Notes under the pieces: model-generated
Told to the model about the DNA's origin: nothing
The model's database searches: none
Seen by the model: only the letters and a program-made list of their open reading frames with translations
DNA from: CADEFF01 sp964569315
Lineage (GTDB): Bacteria; Pseudomonadota; Alphaproteobacteria; Dongiales; Dongiaceae
Direction: 5' to 3'
DNA length: 64,000 nucleotides
NCBI GenBank assembly: GCA_964569315.1
Contig: CAZMUZ010000002.1
Location: 1 to 64,000 of the forward strand
Made by a program: the position numbers and the translations under genes
Shown here: positions 52,502 through 60,913 of the stretch, piece by piece
Layout of the letters: each line of letters opens with the position of its first letter
Position numbering within the stretch: position 1 is the first letter of the stretch

Positions 52502-52681
52502 ATGGCACGGAATGAAACGCACGGTGGCCGATGCAAGCTCGCCGCCAACGCAACGCCGGTTTTGAGCGGCAGGGGCCGGTTATATGCTGCACCCATCCTG
52601 GTGAAGCGCGAGCGCCTTTCCGAGGTGACTGCCACTTCCAAGAATGCGAGCGGTATCTCCGTCGACAGCGCGCCGGGATAA
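52502..52681 (+). CDS. RiPP precursor peptide 2 (lasso-like leader)
   Basis: 59 residues, 35 bases after precursor 1, with GGGGAATCAA before the ATG. The same leader register is exact: Tyr28, Pro31, Leu33, Glu37, Thr43, within YAAPILVKRERLSEVTA. The predicted core after Ala44 is TSKNASGISVDSAPG, whose only acid is Asp at position 11, outside the 7-9 window of known lasso rings. Its N-terminal half differs from precursor 1, so only the recognition segment and core motif are conserved, as expected of RiPP paralogues. An in-frame TTG lies four codons upstream. Confidence 0.85.
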   Translation: MARNETHGGRCKLAANATPVLSGRGRLYAAPILVKRERLSEVTATSKNASGISVDSAPG

Positions 52682-52743
52682 CCCGGAGTTCGGAATCTTC
52701 GTCTCCGCGAACCTGATGGCGCGGCGCGAACAGGGAGCTTGCG

Positions 52744-52920
52744 ATGAGTGAAGAGCAATCACCCCAGCGCGAAGTTTCCGATAAGGGCAGCGAATCCGGC
52801 GCGTCCACGCGACGAGCCTAGAAGGCGCCGACGCTGAGCGGCCGTGAGAGGCTCTCGCAGGTAACGGCCTCGGCGCAGAGCCCGAGCGGCGTTTCGGCCG
52901 ACGGACAGAACCCGATCTGA
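52744..52920 (+). pseudogene. RiPP precursor paralogue 3 interrupted by an amber codon
   Basis: A third copy 62 bases after precursor 2, with GGGAGCTTGCG before its ATG. Codon 26 is TAG (52819-52821), at the exact position of the recognition Tyr26 in precursor 1, so one base change (TAT/TAC to TAG) explains it. Downstream the frame continues unbroken as KAPTLSGRERLSQVTA, then core SAQSPSGVSADGQNPI and TGA. Register Pro29, Leu31, Glu35 and Thr41 are all kept, so loss is recent, or the codon is suppressed. Without read-through only a 25-residue leader stub is made. Confidence 0.8.
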
Positions 52921-52952
52921 TCCCTGTTTCTGCGAAGAAAGGCAAGCGCCGG

Positions 52953-52988
52953 CCAAGCAGGGTCTCGGCCGACAGCCAGAACGCCTGA
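52953..52988 (+). pseudogene. remnant of a fourth RiPP precursor (core end only)
   Basis: Twelve codons including TGA, reading PSRVSADSQNA, align with the end of copy 3 (PSGVSADGQNPI), with clear base-level similarity (TCGGCCGAC and CAGAAC shared). Upstream sequence shows no leader. This looks like the tail of a decayed or partially duplicated precursor gene, marking the right end of the precursor array. Confidence 0.5.
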
Positions 52989-53092
52989 ACGATCGGAGAC
53001 ATGAGGCGACCGGCGCGGAGAGCGCGGTCGTCTTTCCTCCCCAGAGCTCCCGTCCGGGCCGGGGCGATTGCGAATTGCGGGACGGTGAAGCC

Positions 53093-53602
53093 GTGGCTCT
53101 CGAAATCGATCTTTTCTTCGCCAGCATGACCGGCAAGGCGCAGCGGATCGCCGAGGCGGTCGCGAGCGCCTTGGCGCCCGAGGCCTGCGCTCGCATCCGC
53201 TCCACCGAACAACTCTCCGTCGAGGCGTTCTCCACCGCGCGCAATCTGCTGATGGTCAGCAGCACCTTCGGCGCCGGCGACCTCCCGGACATGGGCCAGC
53301 GTCTCTTCGCCGAATTGCTGCGGGCGCAGCCTTCTATGACCGAGACCCGCTTCGGCGTGATCGGGCTCGGCGACAGCAGCTACATCCGGACTTACGGCTT
53401 CGGCGGCCGACGCTGGCGCGCCTTGCTGCTGAAGCTCGGCGCGCGGGAAGTCTCGGAGCTCTTCATGATCGACGCGCTCGGCGATGAAGGGCAGGAGGCG
53501 CGGGCGCTCGACTGGGCGCGCCGCTGGCTTGCCGCCCTCGGCAGGCCGGCGACAGCCGGCGAACAGCCCCAGCTCGCGCCGGCCTGCCGGGCGCCGGGCT
53601 GA
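53093..53602 (+). CDS. flavodoxin-like (MioC-type) FMN protein
   Basis: 169 residues from the GTG; a TTG at 53075 is an alternative. The FMN phosphate loop is FFASMTGKAQRIAEAV, with SSTFGAGDLPDMG and GLGDSSYIRTYGFGGRRW forming the ring-binding loops, as in MioC and sulfite-reductase flavodoxin domains. It is a small electron carrier. It follows the precursor array by about 100 bases on the same strand, but nothing shows that it belongs to the RiPP pathway. Confidence 0.8.
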   Translation: MALEIDLFFASMTGKAQRIAEAVASALAPEACARIRSTEQLSVEAFSTARNLLMVSSTFGAGDLPDMGQRLFAELLRAQPSMTETRFGVIGLGDSSYIRTYGFGGRRWRALLLKLGAREVSELFMIDALGDEGQEARALDWARRWLAALGRPATAGEQPQLAPACRAPG

Positions 53603-53611
53603 AGCGATCGC

Positions 53612-53892
53612 GTCAATGCTCCGAATGGCGGTTTCTGGCGGCGCTTCAACGTGACCCTGCCGATCATCCGGCCGGGCGTGACCGGCGCGGCGTTCATCGT
53701 CATGGCGCTGTCGCTCGAAGGTTTCGTGGTGACTCTCTTCACCATCGATGGCGGCGGCACGCTTCCCATCTTCAGTGGGGCATGCTGCGCAAGGGCGTCG
53801 ATCCGACGATCAATGTGATCGCCCTATTGCTGATGTTGCTCTCGATCGGCATCGGCCTCGTCGGGCTGTGGACGACGCGCTATCGCGGGTAG
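53612..53892 (+). pseudogene. remnant of a PotC-type ABC permease (3' end, frameshifted)
   Basis: The plus strand encodes a truncated permease tail: FWRRFNVTLPIIRPGVTGAA, then VMALSLEGFVVTLFTIDGG in one frame. After GTLPIF (about 53774) similarity moves to another frame, WGMLRKGVDPTINVIALLL through to LWTTRYRG and a stop at 53890-53892. The first two-thirds of the gene is missing, and a single-base frameshift breaks the rest. It is the relic of another Pot-type transporter, distinct from both intact ones here, and may mark an old deletion joining the flavodoxin gene to the SDR gene. Confidence 0.75.
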
Positions 53893-53918
53893 GGCGGACG
53901 GCGCCTTCGCGTGGCGGA

Positions 53919-54698
53919 TCAGTCCATGAACTCGCCGCGATCGACATGCAGCGTCTGGCCGGTGATATTGCGCGCGACTTTCGGCGAAGCGAGAAAGAGA
54001 TAGGCATCGGTCAGGTCGTCCGGTTCCATCAACCCGTCGAAGGCCTGCTTCGCCAGCATCTTGCGCGCCTGCGCTTCCTCGGTAATGCCGAGGGTCTTCG
54101 CCTCGTCGCGGAGCGAGCGCAGCGAGGTCTCGGTCTTCGTCCAGCCCGGGCAGACGGCGTTCACCGCGATGCCGCGCGGCCCGAGCTCGCGCGCGACCGA
54201 GCGCATGAAGCCCACATTGGCGTGCTTGCTCGCGCAATAGGCCGAGAACCCGCCCTCGGCCGTCTTGCCCCAGACCGACGCGGTGAAGACGATGCGTCCG
54301 CCTTCGCCCATGCGCCGTACCGCCGCGCGCGTCACCAGATAGGTGCCGATCACATTCACCTCGATCACGCGGCGGAACGTGGTTTCCGTCTCCGGATCCT
54401 CCGAGAAGAGCGGCGTGATCCGCTCGAAGCCCGCATTGTTGATCAGCACATCGAGGCGATCGATCGCGCCAAAGGCCTTGGCGACGTCTCCGCGGTCGGT
54501 GATGTCGCAGCGGACTCCCGTGACCTGCCGGCCGGCGGCCGCGCCGAGCCGCTCGGCCGCGCCCGTCACGGCTTCGTCCTCGGCGAGGATCGTGAGCTCG
54601 GCGCCGGCGCGGGCAAAGGCGGCGGCGATTGCATAACCGATGCCGCGGCTGGCGCCGGTGACCAGCACGCGCTGGCCGCTGAAATCATGGGAGGGCAT
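53919..54698 (-). CDS. short-chain dehydrogenase/reductase (SDR)
   Basis: 259 residues, classical SDR. The cofactor motif TGASRGIG is at 14-21, NNAG at 87-90, and the catalytic Ser141, Tyr154 and Lys158 (YCASK) are intact. The C-terminal PKVARNITGQTLHVDRGEFMD is typical of 3-oxoacyl-reductase-like SDRs. Substrate not assignable. It is divergent from the kinase/acyl-CoA-ligase genes; the 302-base gap between contains an 8-bp inverted repeat. Confidence 0.9.
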   Translation of the reverse strand: MPSHDFSGQRVLVTGASRGIGYAIAAAFARAGAELTILAEDEAVTGAAERLGAAAGRQVTGVRCDITDRGDVAKAFGAIDRLDVLINNAGFERITPLFSEDPETETTFRRVIEVNVIGTYLVTRAAVRRMGEGGRIVFTASVWGKTAEGGFSAYCASKHANVGFMRSVARELGPRGIAVNAVCPGWTKTETSLRSLRDEAKTLGITEEAQARKMLAKQAFDGLMEPDDLTDAYLFLASPKVARNITGQTLHVDRGEFMD

Positions 54699-55000
54699 GG
54701 AGGTTCTCCGGAAATGTCGATGCGGGACAGGCTTGGTCGGAATTCAGGTGAGTCGGAACTGACGCCTATCGCCTGCCTGCCAAGGCCGGGATGGCCGCCT
54801 CCCGGAAGGAATTCTGCGCATTGCCGGGATTTCCGGCAATCGCTTTCGCCCCGTGGCGGCGCGGCTGGTCGGGTCATCCCGTCAATGCACTGCATCGCGC
54901 CTGTGATTGCAGTCCGCGCCGGCGCGGCCGGCGCGAAGGCCCTTCGCTGTGGAGGATCCGCTACCGGCGGCGGAACGGAAGCTGCTAGGTTCGGGCCGCC
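54699..55000. other. divergent intergenic region, SDR / APH-type kinase
   Basis: 302 bases. The inverted repeat ATTGCCGG-GATTT-CCGGCAAT at 54820-54840 is the only clear element and could be an operator. No gene is supported. Confidence 0.4.
54820..54840. promoter_or_regulatory. 8-bp inverted repeat, possible operator
   Basis: ATTGCCGG and CCGGCAAT separated by GATTT, centred in the divergent gap between the SDR and kinase genes. The symmetry and position suit a dimeric regulator, but no regulator gene is adjacent. Confidence 0.35.
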
Positions 55001-56008
55001 ATGAACGAGATTGCCGCCATCGCCGACCGTCCCTCCGCGAGCCTTGCCGAAGCCCGCGCGCTGCTCGGCCGCTACACGCTGTCGCCGGCGGCGACGCTGT
55101 CGCTGCTGCATCAGTCCGAGAACACAATGTTCCTGGTGCGGGATCCGGCGCGCCGGGCGCCGCTCGTGCTTCGCGTTCATTCGCATCGGATGGCCTATCA
55201 CACCGAACCCTCGATTCGTTCCGAGCTGCAATGGATGTCGGCATTGCGCACCGATGCCGGCATCGAAACGCCGGACGTCGTCGCCGCGAAGGACGGCTCG
55301 CTGGTGCAGCGGCTCGCTACGGCCGATCCCGACAGGCCGCGACTTGCGGTGATGTTCACTTTCCTTTCGGGCGGCGAGCCCGCCGAGGAAGCTCTGCTGC
55401 CGGGCTTCGAGCGGCTCGGCGAGATCGCGGCGCGGATGCATCGCCACGCGCAGGGCTGGAAGCTTCCGGCCGGGTTCCAGCGCCATGGCTGGACGCCGGA
55501 GACGATCCTCGGCGAGCGCCCGCTCTGGGGGCCGTGGCAGACCGGCATCGGCATGGACGCGCCGGCGGTGCGCCTCGTCGGGCGGATGGCGGCCGCGATC
55601 GAGAAGCGTCTGCGGTCCCTCCCGCGCGACGGCGGTCGTTTCGGCCTCATTCATGCCGATATGCGCCTCGCCAATCTTCTGGTCGAGGGCGATCGTACCA
55701 AGGTCATCGATTTCGACGATTGCGGCTTCGGCTGGTTCGCCTACGACCTCGCCACGGCGGTGAGCTTTATCCAGGAGCGCCCCGACCTGCCGGCGCTGAT
55801 CGAGGCCTGGCTTGCGGGGTATGGGCGCGTCGCCCGGTTCCCGCGCGATCTCGAGGCCGAGATCCCGAGCTTCCTCATGCTGCGCCGCATCGCCGAGATC
55901 GGCTGGCTCGCCTCGACCCAGCATGTCGCCTTCGCGCGGAACCTGGCGCCACACTTCGCGAACGACACCTGCCGACTGGCGGAGGACTACCTGACCCGCT
56001 TCGGCTGA
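55001..56008 (+). CDS. aminoglycoside-phosphotransferase-fold kinase
   Basis: 335 residues of the APH/choline-kinase/homoserine-kinase-II fold. The Brenner-type catalytic loop is FGLIHADMRLANLL, and the metal-binding VIDFDDCGFGW follows about 20 residues later. The N-terminal lobe has the LLHQSENTMFLVRD nucleotide segment. Such kinases act on small hydroxylated metabolites; antibiotic resistance is unlikely from this environment-type context. It is 56 bases upstream of the acyl-CoA ligase on the same strand. Confidence 0.85.
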   Translation: MNEIAAIADRPSASLAEARALLGRYTLSPAATLSLLHQSENTMFLVRDPARRAPLVLRVHSHRMAYHTEPSIRSELQWMSALRTDAGIETPDVVAAKDGSLVQRLATADPDRPRLAVMFTFLSGGEPAEEALLPGFERLGEIAARMHRHAQGWKLPAGFQRHGWTPETILGERPLWGPWQTGIGMDAPAVRLVGRMAAAIEKRLRSLPRDGGRFGLIHADMRLANLLVEGDRTKVIDFDDCGFGWFAYDLATAVSFIQERPDLPALIEAWLAGYGRVARFPRDLEAEIPSFLMLRRIAEIGWLASTQHVAFARNLAPHFANDTCRLAEDYLTRFG

Positions 56009-56064
56009 GTCATGATGACAGCGCGTCATGTGTCGCTGCGGCTTTTGCGTTGAAGGAGCCCCTG

Positions 56065-57753
56065 ATGTCCCTGCCGAGCTATGTCCATGGCGCGAGCGAT
56101 GTCCCGCTCATCGGCGAGACCATCGGCCAGCTCATCGACCGTATCGCGGCACGCTGGCCCGACCGTCCCGCGCTCGTTGTCCGGGACCAGGGCGTACGCT
56201 GGAGCTATGCCGAGTTCCTGGCCGAGGTGAATCGCGTCGCGGCAGGCCTCGTGGCGCTCGGTCTCGAACCTGGCGACCGCATCGGCATCTGGTCGCCGAA
56301 CAAGGCCGAATGGGTGGTGCTGCAATTCGCCAGCGCCAAAGCAGGGCTCATTCTCGTCAACATCAACCCGGCCTACCGCTCGCACGAGCTCGAATACGCG
56401 TTGGCGAAATCGGGCTGCAAGGCGCTCGTGCTCGCGCGCGCCTTCAAGAGCTCGGATTACGTCGGGATGATCCGCGGCCTGGTGCCGGAGCTCGCCGGTT
56501 CGGCGCCGGGGGAGTTGCGCGCGGCGAAACTGCCGGCGCTGCGGCTCCTCGCCGTGATCGACGAGAAGCTGGAGCCGGGCATGATGCCCTTCGCCGCGAT
56601 TGCGGCCGCGGGAACCGATGCCGCGCGCCGGCGGCTGGCTGCGCTCGCCGGCAGCCTGCAGTTCGACGACCCGATCAACATCCAGTTCACCTCCGGCACC
56701 ACCGGCAATCCGAAGGGGGCCACCCTTACCCATCACAACGTTCTCAATAACGGCTATTTCATTGGCGAGGCGATGCGGCTGACCGAGCAGGACCGGCTTT
56801 GCATCCCCGTGCCGTTCTATCACTGCTTCGGCATGGTGCTGGGCAACTTCGCCTGCGTGACCCATGGATCCTGTATGGTGATCCCCGGCGAGGGCTTCGA
56901 TCCGCTGGCGGTGCTGGAGACGGTCGCGGCTGAGCGCTGTACCGGCCTCCACGGCGTGCCGACCATGTTCATCGCCGAGCTCGGCCATCCGCGCTTCAAG
57001 GAGTTCGATGTCTCGAGCCTGCGCACCGGCATCATGGCGGGATCGCCCTGTCCGATCGAGGTCATGCGGCGCGTCGTCGCGGAGATGCATCTTTCCGAGA
57101 TCACCATCGCCTACGGTATGACCGAGACGAGTCCGGTCAGCTTCCAGTCCTCCACCGGCGACCCGCTGGAGCGCCGCGTCTCCACGGTCGGTCGCATCCA
57201 TCCGCATGTCGAGGTGAAGATCGTCGATGCCGAGGGGCGTATCGTGCCGCGCGGCCAGCCGGGCGAGCTCCTGACGCGGGGCTATTCGGTGATGCAGCGC
57301 TATTGGGGCGAACCGGAACGCACCGCGGAATCGATCGACGATGCGGGGTGGATGCATACCGGCGATCTCGCGACCATCGACGAGGAGGGCTATTGCAACA
57401 TCGTCGGCCGGATCAAGGACATGGTGATCCGCGGCGGCGAGAACATCTATCCGCGGGAGATCGAAGAGTTTCTCTATAGCCACGCCAAGATTCAGGACGT
57501 GCAGGTCTTCGGCATTCCGCACGAGAAATATGGCGAGGAGCTTTGCGCCTGGATCCGCCTGAAGCCGGGCGAGCAGGCGACCGATGTCGAGATCGTCGCT
57601 TTCTGCCGCGAGCGTATCGCGCATTACAAGGTGCCGGCCCATATCCGCTTCGTCGAGGCGTTCCCGATGACGGTGACCGGCAAGGTGCAGAAATATCTGA
57701 TGCGCGAGGCGATGGCGAAGGAGCTGGCGCGCAGCGAGGCGAAAACCGCCTGA
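56065..57753 (+). CDS. AMP-forming acyl-CoA synthetase (FadD/ACS family)
   Basis: 562 residues of the ANL superfamily. AMP-binding FTSGTTGNPKGATLTHHN lies around residue 210-228, YGMTETSPVS around 352, DMVIRGGENIYPREIEEFLY around 452, and the catalytic lysine is near the end in MTVTGKVQK. It activates a fatty or aromatic acid to acyl-CoA. The ATG at 56065 follows AAGGAGCCCCTG; the frame is open far upstream but overlaps the kinase gene. The acid is unknown. Confidence 0.92.
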   Translation: MSLPSYVHGASDVPLIGETIGQLIDRIAARWPDRPALVVRDQGVRWSYAEFLAEVNRVAAGLVALGLEPGDRIGIWSPNKAEWVVLQFASAKAGLILVNINPAYRSHELEYALAKSGCKALVLARAFKSSDYVGMIRGLVPELAGSAPGELRAAKLPALRLLAVIDEKLEPGMMPFAAIAAAGTDAARRRLAALAGSLQFDDPINIQFTSGTTGNPKGATLTHHNVLNNGYFIGEAMRLTEQDRLCIPVPFYHCFGMVLGNFACVTHGSCMVIPGEGFDPLAVLETVAAERCTGLHGVPTMFIAELGHPRFKEFDVSSLRTGIMAGSPCPIEVMRRVVAEMHLSEITIAYGMTETSPVSFQSSTGDPLERRVSTVGRIHPHVEVKIVDAEGRIVPRGQPGELLTRGYSVMQRYWGEPERTAESIDDAGWMHTGDLATIDEEGYCNIVGRIKDMVIRGGENIYPREIEEFLYSHAKIQDVQVFGIPHEKYGEELCAWIRLKPGEQATDVEIVAFCRERIAHYKVPAHIRFVEAFPMTVTGKVQKYLMREAMAKELARSEAKTA

Positions 57754-57896
57754 CGCCGGCCCGGAGCGCGGATCGACGAGCTCCGCACGGGTGTCTCAAG
57801 CTTCCTGCCGCGTGGGCGTCTGTCGAATCTGATGGATTCCCGACTTTGGGTGGGGCCGGTCGCACAGCGCCGAAAAGGCAGGCGCGCCGCCATGTC

Positions 57897-57945
57897 CTTC
57901 AGATTGTATTACAGAATAGGGTATGCAAGATTAGACAAAGCGGGA
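57897..57945 (+). promoter_or_regulatory. AT-rich candidate promoter of the second Pot-type operon
   Basis: A short AT-rich patch in GC-rich DNA, about 80-125 bases before the binding-protein start, containing TTGTATTACAGAATAGGGTA and then TGCAAGATTAGACAAAG. The segment TATGCA...TTAGACA loosely recalls the TTATGCATTGGACA element at 30866 and 32076 with a 3-base insertion. This is weak evidence for shared control. Confidence 0.3.
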
Positions 57946-58021
57946 CATGACCATAACGGTCGTCCCGGCGGGAGAACCGCGGCCGATCGCTCGGCCGGGC
58001 ATCGATGGGAGGAGTCTGAAC

Positions 58022-59059
58022 ATGTCAGGGATTAGGAAAACAAGGCGGATTTGGCTCGGCGGCGTGGCGGCGGTTCTCGCAGCCGGCATCGCCTACGGCG
58101 CGGCGGCGGCCAGCAGCCTGACCTTCGTCGGCTGGGGCGGCGAGGGCCAGGATGCGATGCAGAAGGCCTGGGCCGATCCGTTCCAGGCGGCGAGCGGCAC
58201 CACCGTCCTGCAGGACGGGCCGACCGACTACGGCAAGTTCAAGGCCATGGTCGAGAGCGGCAATGTGAGCTGGGACGTGGTCGACGTCGAAGGCAGCTTC
58301 GCCTACAAGGCGGCCGGCGAGGGCCTCCTCGAGCCGCTCGACTTCTCCGTCATCGATACCAAGGACGTCGATCCGCGCTTCGTGTTCGATCACGGCATCG
58401 GTTCGCTCACCTGGTCCTGGGTGCTCGGCTACAGCAAGGATGCGCTCGGCGACAAGGTGCCGGAAGGCTGGGCGGCGATGTTCGACACCGAGACCTATCC
58501 GGGCGGTCGCGCGGTGGTGAAGTGGTTCGCCCCCGGCATCCTCGAGGTGGCACTCCTCGCCGATGGCGTTGCGCCCGACAAGCTCTATCCGCTCGATGTC
58601 GATCGCGCCTTCAAGAAGCTCGATACGATCAAGAAGGATATCGTCTGGTGGAACAGCGGCGCCGAATCGCAGCAGGCGCTGGTCTCCGGCGAAGCCGTCA
58701 TGGGCATGTTCTGGAACGGCCGCACCTACATGCTGCAGCGCGACGGCATGAATATCGGCGTGCAGTGGAACCAGAACCTTTTGACCGCCGACTATGTGGT
58801 GGTACCGAAGGGCACGCCCAACAAGGACGCGGCGATGAAGCTGATCGCCCAGGTCGTGAGCGCCCAGGGCCAGGCCGATCACTCGGCGCTGACCGCCTAT
58901 GGGCCGGTCAACCTCAAATCGACGGCCATGGTGCCGGAAGAGGTGCAGCCGGCGCTGCCCTCGAACTATCCCGACAGCCAGGTCGTCATCGATCTGGACT
59001 ACTGGGTGAAGAACATGGATGCGATCAGCGAGCGCTGGTACGCTTGGCAGGCCCAGTAA
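58022..59059 (+). CDS. PotD-type ABC transporter substrate-binding protein
   Basis: 345 residues, periplasmic. The signal MSGIRKTRRIWLGGVAAVLA continues to a likely cleavage near AAA (residues 28-30). The mature start SLTFVGWGGEGQDAMQKAW and internal WKNS/WWNSGAESQQ-type region match the spermidine/putrescine-like family. A GGGAGGAGTCTGAAC site precedes the ATG. It leads an operon of two permeases, a PucR regulator and a flavin monooxygenase; no ATPase gene is included within the window. Confidence 0.9.
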   Translation: MSGIRKTRRIWLGGVAAVLAAGIAYGAAAASSLTFVGWGGEGQDAMQKAWADPFQAASGTTVLQDGPTDYGKFKAMVESGNVSWDVVDVEGSFAYKAAGEGLLEPLDFSVIDTKDVDPRFVFDHGIGSLTWSWVLGYSKDALGDKVPEGWAAMFDTETYPGGRAVVKWFAPGILEVALLADGVAPDKLYPLDVDRAFKKLDTIKKDIVWWNSGAESQQALVSGEAVMGMFWNGRTYMLQRDGMNIGVQWNQNLLTADYVVVPKGTPNKDAAMKLIAQVVSAQGQADHSALTAYGPVNLKSTAMVPEEVQPALPSNYPDSQVVIDLDYWVKNMDAISERWYAWQAQ

Positions 59060-59140
59060 CGTCATGACGGCCGGAGCGGCGGGCAGGAACTCCCGCCGCC
59101 CCGGGCCGATCCCGCGAGGCCGGAGCCGCATGAGACCGTC

Positions 59141-60007
59141 ATGGTCGATCTAGCCCTGCCGGGCGGCCGCTCCGCGGCGCCGGCTGCCACCCGCCGCGGG
59201 CGCGGCATCGGGCCGGCACTCGGCGCGCTCGTCTTCCTCTTCGTGTTCTTCGTCGTGCCGCTCTCCGCGCTGCTGCTGCGGAGCGTGACCGATCCCGAGC
59301 CCGGCATCGGGAACTACGTCCGGCTGCTTACCGACGAGACCTATGCGCGGGTGCTGTTCAACACCTTCGCGGTCGCCACAGTCGTCACCATCGTCACGCT
59401 TTTGCTCGGCTATCCGGTTGCCTGGCTCCTGGTGATCCTGCCCTCGCGCGTGGCGCGCTGGCTCTTCGCCATCATCCTGCTCTCGATGTGGACCAATCTT
59501 CTGGCGCGCACCTTCGCCTGGGTGGTGCTGCTGCAGAAGACCGGCGTCATCAACCGTATGCTGATGAACATCGGCCTCATCGATGCGCCGCTGCCGCTGC
59601 TCAACAACCTCACCGGCGTCACCATCGGCATGACCTACATCATGCTGCCCTTCATCATCCTGCCGCTCCATGCGAGCCTATCGGGGCTCGATCCGTCGCT
59701 GATGCAAGTGGCGTCCATCTCCGGCGCGCGCCCGCGGCAGGTTTTTTTCCGGGTGATGCTGCCGCTCTCCCTGCCCGGGCTCGGCACCGGTGCGCTCATG
59801 GTCTTCGTCATGGCGCTCGGCTATTACGTGACGCCGGCCATGCTCGGCGGCGCCAGCAACATGATGCTGGCCGAGCTCATTGCCCAGCATGTGCAGACCC
59901 AGCTCAATTGGGGGCTCGGCAGCGCCGGCGCCTTCATCCTCCTCGCGGTCACGCTCGCGCTCTATGCCGTCTATGTGCGCGGCATCGGCTTCGGCCGGCT
60001 GAAATAG
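59141..60007 (+). CDS. PotB-type ABC transporter permease
   Basis: 288 residues and about six helices (first LGALVFLFVFFVVPLSALLL at about 27-46). The cytosolic EAA-type loop reads VASISGARPRQVFFRVMLPLSLP. An ATG 12 bases earlier at 59129 is a possible alternative start. It pairs with the permease encoded 10 bases downstream. The missing ATPase could lie beyond the window or be shared with the Pot-type system at 13477. Confidence 0.9.
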   Translation: MVDLALPGGRSAAPAATRRGRGIGPALGALVFLFVFFVVPLSALLLRSVTDPEPGIGNYVRLLTDETYARVLFNTFAVATVVTIVTLLLGYPVAWLLVILPSRVARWLFAIILLSMWTNLLARTFAWVVLLQKTGVINRMLMNIGLIDAPLPLLNNLTGVTIGMTYIMLPFIILPLHASLSGLDPSLMQVASISGARPRQVFFRVMLPLSLPGLGTGALMVFVMALGYYVTPAMLGGASNMMLAELIAQHVQTQLNWGLGSAGAFILLAVTLALYAVYVRGIGFGRLK

Positions 60008-60017
60008 GCAGGCGCCG

Positions 60018-60818
60018 ATGCTGCTTTCGCTCCATCGGATGGGACCCGGCCGCTTCGTGCTCTACGGCATCGGGCTTGCCGTCGCCGCTTTCCTGCTGCT
60101 GCCGATCGTCTTCATCGGCGCGCTCTCCTTCGGTTCCTCCAAATGGCTCCAGTTCCCGCCGCCGGACTGGACCATCAAGTGGTACGTCGAGTTCTTCGCC
60201 GATCCACGCTGGATCCAGGCGATCTGGACGAGCTTCAAGATCGGCATCGCTGTCACAGTCCTCTCGGTGGCGCTGGCGCTCCCGGCGTCCTTTGCGCTGG
60301 TGCGCGGCCAGTTCCGCGGCCGCGGCTTGCTGCGCGCCTTCTTCATCAGCCCGATGATCGTGCCGCTGGTCATCATCGCGATCGCTCTTTACGCGCTGTC
60401 GCTCCGCATCGGCCTCAATGGCAGCTTCCTCGGCTTCGTCGTGGCGCATCTGATCCTGGCGTTGCCCTTCGCCATGATCTGCATCACCAACGCGCTCGAG
60501 GGCTTCGACGAATCCATGGAGAAAGCGGCGATCGTCTGCGGCGCGACGCCGCTCCAGGCGATCTGGCGCATCACCATCCCGTCGATCCGGCTCGGCATCT
60601 TCGCCGGCGCGATCTTCTCTTTTCTTGCCTCCTGGGACGAGGTGGTGGTTGCGATCTTCATGGCGAGCCCGACCATGCAGACCCTGCCGGTGCGCATGTG
60701 GTCGGCCCTCAGGCTCGATCTCTCGCCGGTCATGGCGGCGGCCTCGACCATGCTTATCCTGCTCACCGTCGTCGTGCTCGGCACGGTGGCCCTGCTGCGG
60801 CGCAGACAGCCCCGCTGA
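60018..60818 (+). CDS. PotC-type ABC transporter permease
   Basis: 266 residues with six predicted helices and the EAA motif KAAIVCGATPLQAIWRITIP. The C-terminal ASPTMQTLPVRMWSALR segment is typical of PotC. It completes the membrane pore with the PotB-type partner. A 95-base gap separates it from the PucR regulator gene. Confidence 0.9.
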   Translation: MLLSLHRMGPGRFVLYGIGLAVAAFLLLPIVFIGALSFGSSKWLQFPPPDWTIKWYVEFFADPRWIQAIWTSFKIGIAVTVLSVALALPASFALVRGQFRGRGLLRAFFISPMIVPLVIIAIALYALSLRIGLNGSFLGFVVAHLILALPFAMICITNALEGFDESMEKAAIVCGATPLQAIWRITIPSIRLGIFAGAIFSFLASWDEVVVAIFMASPTMQTLPVRMWSALRLDLSPVMAAASTMLILLTVVVLGTVALLRRRQPR

Positions 60819-60913
60819 TCGGCAGTATCCTTGCGGTCGAGCCCGCGGGCGGTTCGCGGGCATCGCATTCCCGCGCCGGCCTGCGGCGCGCTTTGCGGGG
60901 CGAAACGCGGACG

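Noticed and set aside
52302..52681. Precursors as ordinary class II lasso peptides
   Set aside because: After cleavage two residues past the register Thr, the cores start with Glu or Thr and have no Asp/Glu at positions 7-9, so the standard macrolactam cannot form.
52819..52821. TAG read as a special amino acid by suppression
   Set aside because: Nothing in the window supports suppression, and a single-base nonsense change from a Tyr codon is simpler; kept only as a checkable alternative.
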